DNA from: Ruthenibacterium sp.
GTDB lineage: Bacteria > Bacillota > Clostridia > Oscillospirales > Ruminococcaceae
Reading direction: 5' to 3'
DNA: 12,426 nucleotides
Assembly (NCBI GenBank): GCA_020025235.1
Contig: JAHHSL010000046.1
Coordinates: 1-12,426, forward strand
In this document: positions 5,632 through 12,426 of the stretch, in pieces
Position numbering within the stretch: the first letter of the stretch is position 1
Layout: each line of letters opens with the position of its first letter
Program-made: the position numbers and the translations under genes
Notes under the pieces: generated by a model
The model's input: the letters and a program-made list of their open reading frames with translations, nothing else
What the model was told of the DNA's origin: nothing
Database searches by the model: none

Positions 5632-5668
5632 CAAAAAAACAGACAGGCTTTGGGAAAAGCCTGTCTGT
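5632..5668 (-). terminator. Terminator of rny
   Basis: On the minus strand ACAGACAGGCTT pairs perfectly with AAGCCTGTCTGT (plus-strand 5639-5650 with 5657-5668, six-base loop), followed by a run of seven T's (plus-strand A's 5633-5639, the last within the stem). It lies 15 bases after the rny stop codon. Confidence 0.93.
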
Positions 5669-5682
5669 CGGATAAGCAGATC

Positions 5683-7239
5683 TTATTTTGCGTAATCGAC
5701 TGCGCGGGATTCGCGGATGACATTGACCTTGATCTGGCCGGGATAATCCAGCGATTCCTCGATCTTCTGGGAGATGCCATGCGCCAGAATGACCAGCTCG
5801 TCGTCGTTGATCGCATCGGGCTTGACCATGATGCGCACTTCGCGGCCTGCCTGAATGGCGAAGCTGCGTTCCACGCCCTCAAAGCTGTTTGCAATTTCTT
5901 CAAGGCTTTCCAGACGCTTGATATAGCTTTCCAGGTTTTCGCGGCGTGCGCCGGGACGTGCGGCAGAGATCGCGTCAGCCGCCATAACAATGAAGGCAAG
6001 CGGCGTCTTTGCTTCCACGTCGCCGTGATGCGCTTCGATCGCATGGATGATCGCGGGATTTTCTTTGTACTTTTTGGCGATATCGACGCCGATGCTGATA
6101 TGGCTGCCTTCGATTTCGTGGTCGAGCGCCTTGCCGATATCATGCAGAAGACCGGCGCGGCGTGCCTGTGTGACATTGACGCCCAGCTCTGCGGCAAGGA
6201 TGCCGGAAAGATATGCCACTTCCATGGAGTGATTCAGCACGTTCTGGCCGTAGCTTGTGCGAAAGCGCAGACGGCCCAGCAGCTTGACGATATCGGGGTG
6301 GATGCCGTGGATGCCGATATCCATAACGGCCTTTTCGCCTTCGCGCTTCATGGTCAGTTCCAGTTCGCGGCGGCATTTTTCAACGGTTTCTTCAATGCGC
6401 GCGGGGTGGATGCGTCCGTCGCAGATCAGCTTTTCAAGCGTCATGCGGGCCACTTCGCGGCGCACGGGGTCAAAGCTGGAAAGCGTGATCGCCTCCGGCG
6501 TATCGTCGATGATGAGATCGACGCCGGTTGCGGTTTCCAGCGCGCGGATGTTGCGGCCTTCGCGTCCGATGATGCGGCCCTTCATTTCATCGCTGGGCAG
6601 CGGCACGACGGAGACGGTGGCTTCGCTGGAATGATCGGCTGCGCAGCGTGCGACAGCCTGACTGATCAGGTCGCGTGCGATGGTATCGCATTCGTCCTTG
6701 GTCTGCGTTTCAAATGCGGCAATGTGCATTGCCTTTTCGTGGGTGAGCGTTTCATCCAGACGGTGCAAAAGCAGCTGCTTTGCGTCTTCGGCAGTCAGGC
6801 CGGCGATCGTCTCCATTTTGTCCAGCTCGCGGATCTTGATCTGTTCGATCTCGTCCAGACGGGCTTCAACAAGGTCGGAACGCTTTGCAAGATCGGCTTC
6901 CTTCTGTTCGATGACAGCGGTTTTGCGGTCGATCGCTTCTTCCTTCTGATCGAGACGGCGTTCCTGACGGCTCAGCTCGGAGCGGCGCTCCTTGATTTCC
7001 TTGTCGGCTTCTGCTTTCAGCTGGAAGGCTTCGTCTTTGGCTTCAACAAGCGCTTCCTTGCGTTTTTGCTGTGCTGCTTTCATCGCATCGTTGAGCAGGC
7101 GCTTGGCTTCTTCTTCGGCACTGCCGATTTTAGCTTCGGCAGTTTTGCGCCGGTACGAAAAACCGGCAAAAAAAGCAGCCAGTGCGGCCAGTACGCCCAC
7201 GACAACGGCGATCACAGCGGTGATGCCCCATGATACCAT
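5683..7239 (-). CDS. rny: Ribonuclease Y
   Basis: RNase Y is the membrane-bound endoribonuclease that starts decay and processing of many mRNAs in Firmicutes. The 518 residues match the usual length of about 520. In order: one N-terminal transmembrane helix (about 5-27) followed by positive residues; a long charged coiled coil (about 33-190, rich in EAKR and QKEEAIDRKTAVIEQKE); a KH RNA-binding domain with the GRIIGREGRNIRALE motif (221-235); and an HD phosphohydrolase domain with H337 in NHSMEVAYLSG and the metal-binding HD pair H366-D367 in GLLHDIGKA. The C-terminal IKVNVIRESRAVDYAK is typical. An AGGAGT site lies about 11 bases before the ATG. The gene is alone, with its own promoter and terminator, and divergent from thrS. 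Confidence 0.97.
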   Translation of the reverse strand: MVSWGITAVIAVVVGVLAALAAFFAGFSYRRKTAEAKIGSAEEEAKRLLNDAMKAAQQKRKEALVEAKDEAFQLKAEADKEIKERRSELSRQERRLDQKEEAIDRKTAVIEQKEADLAKRSDLVEARLDEIEQIKIRELDKMETIAGLTAEDAKQLLLHRLDETLTHEKAMHIAAFETQTKDECDTIARDLISQAVARCAADHSSEATVSVVPLPSDEMKGRIIGREGRNIRALETATGVDLIIDDTPEAITLSSFDPVRREVARMTLEKLICDGRIHPARIEETVEKCRRELELTMKREGEKAVMDIGIHGIHPDIVKLLGRLRFRTSYGQNVLNHSMEVAYLSGILAAELGVNVTQARRAGLLHDIGKALDHEIEGSHISIGVDIAKKYKENPAIIHAIEAHHGDVEAKTPLAFIVMAADAISAARPGARRENLESYIKRLESLEEIANSFEGVERSFAIQAGREVRIMVKPDAINDDELVILAHGISQKIEESLDYPGQIKVNVIRESRAVDYAK

Positions 7240-7328
7240 TGAGGGTTCAACTCCTATTCAAAATTAGTATGAATGAAAAGTAATCTGTTTGGGACGGATG
7301 CCGCAGGCGGATACTCGGATTTATTAAC

Positions 7329-7359
7329 AAAAAAGGCAGGCGGCACAAGTGTCCGCCCC
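7329..7359 (-). terminator. Terminator-like hairpin in the rny leader
   Basis: On the minus strand GGCGG and CCGCC (plus-strand 7353-7357 and 7339-7343) form a GC-rich stem around a short inner pair, and TTTTTT (plus-strand A's 7329-7334) follows after the four bases TGCC. It lies about 25 to 50 bases after the predicted rny start and 90 bases before its ATG. It could be an attenuator or a small-RNA terminator, or a copy of the short GGGGCGG...CCGCC palindromes scattered between genes in many gut Firmicutes. Confidence 0.4.
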
Positions 7360-7386
7360 TCAAAATTACATTAAATCATTGTTTAT

Positions 7387-7415
7387 ATTGTAAAGCGAAG
7401 CAAAGCCAATGTCAA
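7387..7415 (-). promoter_or_regulatory. Promoter of rny
   Basis: On the minus strand a perfect TTGACA (7410-7415) is followed by a 17-base spacer and TACAAT (7387-7392; 5 of 6). Transcription should start near 7380, giving a leader of about 140 bases before the ATG at 7239. Confidence 0.8.
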
Positions 7416-7505
7416 GAATTTGTATCCATCTGATGAATAAAACATCGGTTGACAGGTAAAGTTTATGCATATTTTCAAGATGCGCCGTATTTTATCTGCG
7501 GATAC

Positions 7506-7534
7506 TTGACTTTTAAAACGCGGCGTTGTAAGAT
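7506..7534 (+). promoter_or_regulatory. Promoter of the thrS T-box transcript
   Basis: TTGACT (7506-7511; 5 of 6) is followed by a 17-base spacer and TAAGAT (7529-7534; 4 of 6). Transcription would start near 7541, just before the first T-box helix. Another TTGACA at 7449-7454 has only poorly spaced -10 candidates. Confidence 0.65.
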
Positions 7535-7540
7535 AACGGT

Positions 7541-7838
7541 GTAAACCATCCCGCAAAAGCGTTGATGCGGATACAGTGTGCTTCCCGCAGGCAAAAGAGA
7601 AGGCCGCCGCTGCGTTTTCTGTAACGGAAATGCCGTGTGCTGAAAGCGGCCGTGTGCTGCAGCTGTATGCTACCACCGCAGAGTGCAAAGGGGAAAAGCG
7701 CCGAAGGCGCCTGCAACCTTTGACGGGTACGGCCCGTTACAGCCGGCAGAGAGTGACGCACTGCGGTGCGTAATTCGGGTGGAACCATGGGCATTGACCG
7801 CTCATCCCGTAGGTATGTTACGGGGTGGGCTTTTTTTT
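7541..7838 (+). promoter_or_regulatory. T-box leader riboswitch of thrS (probable Thr ACC specifier)
   Basis: T-box leaders bind a matching uncharged tRNA and then allow read-through of a terminator. The core T-box GGGTGGAACC is at 7777-7786; its TGGA would pair with a UCCA tRNA end. Stem I is seen as TGCGG (7566-7570) with CCGCA (7676-7680), ATACAG (7571-7576) with CTGTAT (7663-7668), and GGCCGC (7602-7607) with GCGGCC (7646-7651), with an AGAGA element at 7596-7600. The likely specifier is ACC (Thr) at 7672-7674, on the 3' side of the stem I loop and followed by A as usual. Later hairpins are GCGCC/GGCGC (7698-7710), ACGGG/CCCGT (7723-7737) and ACGCAC/GTGCGT (7756-7771). CGGG (7776-7779) can pair with CCCG (7806-7809) to form the antiterminator instead of the terminator. 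Confidence 0.93.
7800..7838 (+). terminator. Regulated terminator of the T-box leader
   Basis: GCTCATCCCGTA (7800-7811) pairs along 12 bases, with two G-T pairs, to TACGGGGTGGGC (7819-7830), followed by eight T's. The 5' arm includes the CCCG needed by the antiterminator, so the two folds exclude each other. It ends 53 bases before the thrS start codon. Confidence 0.92.
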
Positions 7839-7891
7839 ATTTCCCCGAAACCCGGGGGCAATGCGCCGGATACCGGCACAAGGAGGATATT

Positions 7892-9796
7892 ATGATTAAC
7901 GTAACACTGAAAGGCGGCGTCGTCAAGGAATTTGAAGCCGGCGTATCGGCTGCCGACGTCGCAAAAAGCATCGGCATGGGTCTTTACAAAAGTGCATGTG
8001 TTGCAAAGGTGGACGGCGAAACCGTCGATCTGCGCACCCCGCTGGAAAAGGACTGCGAACTGGAGATCCTGACGTTCGATTCCCCGGAAGGCAAGCACGC
8101 TTTCTGGCACACCGGCGCGCACATCATGGCACAGGCGATCCAGCACCTGTTCCCCGAAGCACAGTTCGGCATCGGCCCGGCGCTGGAGGACAGCTGGTAC
8201 TATGATATCGGCGGCACCGAACCGTTCACGCCCGATCAGTTCGAGGCGATCGAAGCCGAGATGAAGAAGATCGTCAAGGCAAACCTGCCGATCGAAAAGC
8301 GCTTCATCACCGTGGAGGAAGGCCGCGAGATCTTCAAGGGCCAGAGCTACAAGCTGGAACTGCTGGAAGAATATGCCGAAAAGGGCTGGCAGCTTTCCGT
8401 TTACCAGCAGGGCGATTTCACCGACCTGTGCGCAGGCCCGCACCTGATGAGCACCGGCGCAGTGAAAGCCGTCAAGATCCTGAGCACCGCAAGCGCATAC
8501 TGGCGCGGCGACGCCGAGCGCGACAGCCTGTGCCGCGTGTACGGCACGGCATATCCGAAGGCAAGCGATCTGGAAGCATACCTGACGATGCTGGAGGAAG
8601 CGAAAAAGCGCGATCACCGCAAGCTGGGCAAGGAGCTTGGCCTGTTCACGATTCTGGAGGAAGGCCCGGGCTTCCCGTTCTTCCTGCCCAAGGGCATGAT
8701 CCTGAAAAACACGCTGATCGATTACTGGCGTGAGATCCATAAGCGCGCCGGCTATCAGGAAATCAGCACCCCGATCATCCTTTCGCGCGCACTGTGGGAG
8801 CGCAGCGGCCACTGGGATCATTACAAGGATAACATGTACACCACCAAGATCGACGACGAAGATTTCTCGATCAAGCCGATGAACTGCCCGGGCGGCATGC
8901 TCGTTTACAAAACGCAGCCGCACAGCTACCGCGATCTGCCGCTGCGCATGGGCGAGCTGGGCCTTGTGCACCGCCACGAGCTTTCCGGCGCGCTGCACGG
9001 CCTGATGCGCGTGCGCTGCTTCACGCAGGATGATGCGCACATCTTTATGACGCCCGAACAGGTGAAGGACGAGATCAAGGGCGTTGTCAAGCTGATCGAC
9101 GAAGTATATTCTCTGTTCGGCTTTGAATATCACATCGAGCTTTCCACCATGCCGGAGGATCACATCGGCGAGCTTTCCGATTGGGAGACGGCAACCGACG
9201 CTCTGCGCGAGGCGATCGAGGAACTGGGCCGCACCTATGAGATCAACGAAGGCGACGGCGCATTCTACGGCCCGAAGCTGGACTTCCACCTTGTGGACGC
9301 GATCGGCCGTACCTGGCAGTGCGGCACCATTCAGCTGGATATGCAGATGCCCGAACGCTTTGAACTGGAATACACCGGCGCAGACGGAAACAAGCATCGT
9401 CCTGTCATGATCCACCGCGTTGTGTTCGGCAGCATCGAACGCTTCATCGGCATCCTGATCGAGCACTTTGCCGGTGCGTTCCCCACATGGCTTGCTCCGG
9501 TGCAGGCACGCGTCATCCCCATCAGCGAAGCGCATCACGAATACGCAAAGCAGGTGGAACAGCAGCTGCGTGATGCGGGCATCCGCATCGAAGGCGACTA
9601 CCGTGCCGAAAAAATGGGCTACAAGATCCGCGAAGCACAGCTTCAGAAGATCCCGTATATGCTGGTCGTCGGCGCACAGGAAATGGAAAACGGCACCGTC
9701 AGCGTGCGCGCCCGCAAAGAGGAAAAGGGCGGCACCAAATCGGTGGAAGAATTCAAACAGCAGATCCTTGCCGAAATCGCAAGCCGCGAAAATTAA
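7892..9796 (+). CDS. thrS: Threonyl-tRNA synthetase
   Basis: This cytoplasmic class II synthetase attaches threonine to tRNA-Thr and edits mischarged serine. At 634 residues it is close to the E. coli enzyme (642). Domains in order: TGS domain (1-62); N2 editing domain with the HxxxH pair H73/H77 and C180-x3-H184; the linker motif SAYWRGDAERDSLCRVYGTAYPK near 201-223; the catalytic core from about 245 to 535 with zinc ligands C332 (NCPGG), H383 (DDAHIF) and H508 (MIHRV), and motif 2 around HRHELSGALHGLMRVRCFTQDD (360-381); and a C-terminal anticodon-binding domain (about 536-634). AGGAGG at 7881-7886, five bases before the ATG, decides the start; the frame is open further up but runs into the T-box leader. 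It is controlled by the T-box at 7541-7838. Confidence 0.98.
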   Translation: MINVTLKGGVVKEFEAGVSAADVAKSIGMGLYKSACVAKVDGETVDLRTPLEKDCELEILTFDSPEGKHAFWHTGAHIMAQAIQHLFPEAQFGIGPALEDSWYYDIGGTEPFTPDQFEAIEAEMKKIVKANLPIEKRFITVEEGREIFKGQSYKLELLEEYAEKGWQLSVYQQGDFTDLCAGPHLMSTGAVKAVKILSTASAYWRGDAERDSLCRVYGTAYPKASDLEAYLTMLEEAKKRDHRKLGKELGLFTILEEGPGFPFFLPKGMILKNTLIDYWREIHKRAGYQEISTPIILSRALWERSGHWDHYKDNMYTTKIDDEDFSIKPMNCPGGMLVYKTQPHSYRDLPLRMGELGLVHRHELSGALHGLMRVRCFTQDDAHIFMTPEQVKDEIKGVVKLIDEVYSLFGFEYHIELSTMPEDHIGELSDWETATDALREAIEELGRTYEINEGDGAFYGPKLDFHLVDAIGRTWQCGTIQLDMQMPERFELEYTGADGNKHRPVMIHRVVFGSIERFIGILIEHFAGAFPTWLAPVQARVIPISEAHHEYAKQVEQQLRDAGIRIEGDYRAEKMGYKIREAQLQKIPYMLVVGAQEMENGTVSVRARKEEKGGTKSVEEFKQQILAEIASREN

Positions 9797-9808
9797 ACAA
9801 CAGATGGG

Positions 9809-9845
9809 AAGCGCCGCGGAATCTTCCGCGGCGCTTTTGCTTTTT
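9809..9845 (+). terminator. Terminator after thrS
   Basis: AAGCGCCGCGGAA (9809-9821) and TTCCGCGGCGCTT (9824-9836) form a 13-bp perfect inverted repeat, followed by TTTTGCTTTTT. The innermost A-T pairs cannot all close around two bases, so the real loop is probably six. It starts 13 bases after the thrS stop. Confidence 0.93.
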
Positions 9846-9891
9846 AAAACCGCTGGATATGTAAAATAAATCAGCAATCCTGCAAAATGAA

Positions 9892-9920
9892 TTGACTTGT
9901 GCATAAGGATACGATATTCT
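9892..9920 (+). promoter_or_regulatory. Promoter of the glycosyltransferase gene
   Basis: TTGACT (9892-9897; 5 of 6) is followed by a 17-base spacer and TATTCT (9915-9920; 4 of 6). Transcription would start near 9927, about 44 bases before the ATG at 9971. Together with the thrS terminator this makes the glycosyltransferase a separate unit. Confidence 0.7.
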
Positions 9921-9970
9921 ATATTAGATGTATAGACAGATTTTACGGCTTAGGCGAAAAGGAGAACAAA

Positions 9971-12385
9971 ATGGCAAAAGTCAGCGTGATCATTGCGGCG
10001 TATAACCAAGAAAAAACCATAGCGGAATGCATCGAAAGCGTGCTTGCGCAGACTTTGGAGGATATCGAAGCTGTCGTTGTGAGCGATGCTTCTACCGATG
10101 CAACCCTTGAAATTGCAGAAAAACTGCAGAAGCTGGATCCGCGTGTGAAAATCGTGGAGCAGAAGGAAAATCAGGGAATGCTCCGCTCGCGAAAAAATGG
10201 TTTTGCAGCCAGCACAGGCGAATATATTCTGTATCTGGATGCAGACGATGTGTTGGAAAGCGATGCCTGCGAAACGGCCTATGACACCATTGTGAAATCG
10301 GGCACAGACGTTGTGCAGTTCGACGTTGAAGTGACAGACGACGAGCCGGAAAAACACAAGGAACAAATCGAAGAAATGAAACGCAGAGTGTTCCCGTTCA
10401 TCCCGCATAAGGTCGTAACCGTCAATAAGGACGGACTCATGGGGGGCGTGGATCCGGGCAAAGGAAGGATCTCTTTGGCCTGCTGCAACAAAATCTATAA
10501 AAGGGACGTGGTAGCCCGTACGCAGGAGATCCTGCCGGACATCTATATGGGGAAGGCAGGGGAACAGCTGTTTTCGTTTGTGCTGCTGACGCTGAGCCGG
10601 TCTTACAACTATATTGATGAAACACTGTACTGCTGCCATCCCAACAGGGCGTTCGGGTCGGAAGATTTGATTTCGCGCCGGCAGTGCGAAGAATATGCAA
10701 AATCCTATTTTGCCTATACATGGCTGGATGAATGGACAAAAAAGCGCGGCTGCGGCAAAGAGTGCAAAAAAAATCTGGAAATCCTGCGCGAAAGCCTGCT
10801 GGAAAACATCATCCTGAACATGGTAAACTTCTGCCCAAAAGAGGATCGCGCATATTTTATGGAAAAGATCCTGGAATTGGTGCCGCAGGAAGATTTTCTG
10901 GCGCAGCTTTCCGTGATGATGTATGCGGACAACAGTGTTGATCCGGCACAGACGGCGGTGATGTTTGAGGATTTACCCGTCTTTGCATCGAAGAGGAAAG
11001 AGATCCGCACGGTAGGCACTTATTATTTCCGCGCCTACAACGGCGGCATCGAAAACGTGCTCAGCCGTCTGACGGATATCTGGGTGAAAAGCGGATATGA
11101 CGTCGTGCTGTTTACGGACGAAAAGCCGAACGAAAAGGATTATCCGCTGAATCCGAAAATCCGCCGCGTTGTGATTCCTTCGGCAGAAGACAAGGATTTT
11201 CAGTCGTCCTATAAAAGGATCTTGCAGTGGAGAGAAAAAATTGAGGAATACCATGTCGACACGATCGTGTACCATGCATGGATTCACCCGCAGCTTGTCA
11301 GCGACGAACTGGCGATCAAGAGCACCGGCGCTTCGTTTATCGTGCACACACACAATATGTTTGGGCTGGAATTGGATGTGTACAGCTATGTGAACGCATA
11401 TGCCAACGCACAGCTCAGCCGTACATACCGGCTGGCAGATCAGGTGGTTGCCCTGACGGACGTGGACAAAGCCTGGTGGGACAGCTGTGGGCTGCCGTGC
11501 ACAAAGACGGTAAACCCGATCAGCATGAGCCTTTCTGTGGAGCCTTCCGCACTGAACGGACACAATTTGCTGTATGCAGGCCGCATTTCCCACGAAAAGC
11601 AGGTGATCGACATTCTGAAGATCGTGCGGCTCGTGCGGGAAAGCGTGCCCGACGTGCGGCTGACGATTGTGGGCGAAGCGGACGACCGGGAATATGGCAA
11701 AAAAATCAAAAAGTTCATTAAGGAAAACAAAATGGAAGATGCGGTCATAATGGCCGGATATCAGAAAAACGTACTGCCGTATTATCAGAACAGTGATGTG
11801 ATGCTGTGCGCAAGCAAATTCGAGGGCTTTTGCCTGATGATTGCGGAAAGCAAGATCTGCGGCCTGCCGCTTGTGACGTATGAACTGCCGAACCTTGATT
11901 TCATCCGCGATCAGGAGGGCATGTTCATTGTGGAACAGAATGATGTGATCAAAGCGGCGGAATGTGTGACGCAGCTGCTGAAGGATGACGAGCTTCGCCG
12001 CAAAATGGGCCGCGAAGCAAGGGAAAGCGCCGAAAAAATGTTCGGACTGGATCTTGCCGCGCACTGGAAAGCCATTTTTGAACGCACACTGGAACCGAAA
12101 AAGAAAATGAAGATGCTGTGCGAACGCACACCGCTGGAAACGGCAGTCGGCCTTTCCATTGACTATACAGCGCGCGGCATCTGCCGCCGCGCCGCCATGG
12201 GCGGGGGCGCAAACGCCTACGAACTGCTGCATTACAAGCTGCAGTGCAACGCGCTGGATGCAACAATTAAGGAGATCCGTTCCTCCACATCCTACCGCAT
12301 CGGCAGGGCTATTACCGCACTTCCGGGCGTGTTCGTCAATCTGTTCCGCAGATTGTTCGGAAAAAAGAAACAGGAAGAGCAATAA
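9971..12385 (+). CDS. Two-domain glycosyltransferase (GT2 module plus GT4 module)
   Basis: This 804-residue protein carries two transferase modules. Residues 3-about 230 are a GT2-type GT-A fold: VSVIIAAYNQEKTIAECIESVLAQ (4-27), nucleotide-binding SDASTD (38-43), and the metal-binding LDADD (89-93). A helical linker covers about 235-340. Residues 345-about 705 are a GT4-type GT-B fold: YYFRAYNGGIENVLSRL near 351-367, YAGRISHEKQ (535-544), and the E-x7-E motif with E618 and E626 in FEGFCLMIAE. The C-terminal tail (about 755-804) contains RSSTSYRIGRA followed by a hydrophobic and Arg/Lys-rich end, common in surface-glycan transferases and perhaps a membrane anchor. AAAAGGAG at 9957-9963, seven bases before the ATG, decides the start at 9971. 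Likely role: successive sugar additions on a cell-surface polysaccharide, teichoic acid or glycoprotein; donor and acceptor are unknown. No glycan-cluster neighbours are in the window. Confidence 0.88.
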   Translation: MAKVSVIIAAYNQEKTIAECIESVLAQTLEDIEAVVVSDASTDATLEIAEKLQKLDPRVKIVEQKENQGMLRSRKNGFAASTGEYILYLDADDVLESDACETAYDTIVKSGTDVVQFDVEVTDDEPEKHKEQIEEMKRRVFPFIPHKVVTVNKDGLMGGVDPGKGRISLACCNKIYKRDVVARTQEILPDIYMGKAGEQLFSFVLLTLSRSYNYIDETLYCCHPNRAFGSEDLISRRQCEEYAKSYFAYTWLDEWTKKRGCGKECKKNLEILRESLLENIILNMVNFCPKEDRAYFMEKILELVPQEDFLAQLSVMMYADNSVDPAQTAVMFEDLPVFASKRKEIRTVGTYYFRAYNGGIENVLSRLTDIWVKSGYDVVLFTDEKPNEKDYPLNPKIRRVVIPSAEDKDFQSSYKRILQWREKIEEYHVDTIVYHAWIHPQLVSDELAIKSTGASFIVHTHNMFGLELDVYSYVNAYANAQLSRTYRLADQVVALTDVDKAWWDSCGLPCTKTVNPISMSLSVEPSALNGHNLLYAGRISHEKQVIDILKIVRLVRESVPDVRLTIVGEADDREYGKKIKKFIKENKMEDAVIMAGYQKNVLPYYQNSDVMLCASKFEGFCLMIAESKICGLPLVTYELPNLDFIRDQEGMFIVEQNDVIKAAECVTQLLKDDELRRKMGREARESAEKMFGLDLAAHWKAIFERTLEPKKKMKMLCERTPLETAVGLSIDYTARGICRRAAMGGGANAYELLHYKLQCNALDATIKEIRSSTSYRIGRAITALPGVFVNLFRRLFGKKKQEEQ

Positions 12386-12387
12386 GC

Positions 12388-12415
12388 AAAGGGCGCAGGA
12401 AGCTGCGCCCTTTTG
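12388..12415 (+). terminator. Terminator after the glycosyltransferase gene
   Basis: AAAGGGCGCAG (12388-12398) pairs with CTGCGCCCTTT (12403-12413) around a GAAG loop and is followed by TTTTG. It starts three bases after the stop codon, so the gene is not transcribed with anything to its right. Confidence 0.92.
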
Positions 12416-12426
12416 TTCTGCCGCAT

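Noticed and set aside
5242..5634. A 130-codon minus-strand frame with GRCEAG/SRCKAG repeats, looking like a Cys-rich repeat peptide
   Set aside because: It would start inside the rny terminator stem region with no ribosome binding site, and its repeat follows automatically from an 18-bp tandem repeat, a multiple of three.
5467..7233. A 588-codon plus-strand frame running through the tandem repeats and antisense to rny
   Set aside because: RNase Y on the other strand is unmistakable. The frame runs through the rny terminator, has no ribosome binding site, and has shadow-like composition; the FAPAAR repeats come simply from the 18-bp DNA repeat.
7802..9904. A 700-codon open frame antisense to thrS
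   Set aside because: It mirrors a certain gene whose strong codon bias avoids the sense codons that would give antisense stops. It has no ribosome binding site and no family resemblance, and its Cys/His/Ala-rich composition is typical of antisense shadows.
10973..12382. A 469-codon frame antisense to the glycosyltransferase
   Set aside because: The sense protein has intact GT2 and GT4 motifs and a proper ribosome binding site. The antisense frame would begin inside the sense terminator region and has no recognisable domain.

Overview
The window looks like chromosomal DNA of a moderately GC-rich Firmicute, most likely a gut-type clostridium (Oscillospirales/Ruminococcaceae-like). This is inferred from a tRNA-sensing T-box in front of thrS, an RNase Y gene, strong AGGAGG-type ribosome binding sites, sigma-A-type promoters with 16-17 nt spacers, a BspA-like leucine-rich-repeat lipoprotein, and a KDPG aldolase carrying an extra C-terminal domain. 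The species cannot be fixed from the sequence alone.

Left part (1-803): an AT-richer stretch with the look of mobile-element debris. On the minus strand it holds a promoter, a leader with interlocking inverted repeats, a possible 24-residue ORF, and the first nine codons of a gene that runs off the window. On the plus strand there is a short broken stretch resembling the N-terminus of a TnpV-type transposon protein. From 804 to 1526 lies a secreted lipoprotein with BspA-type leucine-rich repeats, ending at a terminator at 1732-1770. The stretch 1771-2038 has no credible gene.

Central part (2039-5295): a KDG catabolism module. A minus-strand operon encodes KDPG aldolase (fused to a VOC-like domain) followed by a PfkB-family 2-keto-3-deoxygluconate kinase, and ends at a 15-bp hairpin. 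Divergent from it is an IclR-family regulator. Kinase and aldolase together turn 2-keto-3-deoxygluconate, the common product of pectin and uronate breakdown, into pyruvate and glyceraldehyde-3-phosphate. The regulator probably senses an intermediate of that route. Both divergent promoters have a GRAACG/CGTTYC palindrome about 6-7 nt after the predicted transcription start, which suggests operators.

Right part (5296-12426): a gene-free GC-rich stretch with five 18-bp tandem repeats; RNase Y (minus strand) with its own terminator and a leader containing a terminator-like hairpin; thrS (plus strand), divergent from rny and preceded by a full T-box leader with terminator; and an 804-residue two-domain glycosyltransferase (GT2 plus GT4 modules) with its own promoter and terminator. 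RNase Y and ThrRS are housekeeping functions. The glycosyltransferase probably works on a cell-surface or secreted glycan.

Nothing in the window is a clear new multi-gene system. The points most worth a second look are the aldolase-VOC fusion, the paired operator layout of the divergent KDG promoters, the interlocked repeats at the left edge, and the double glycosyltransferase.
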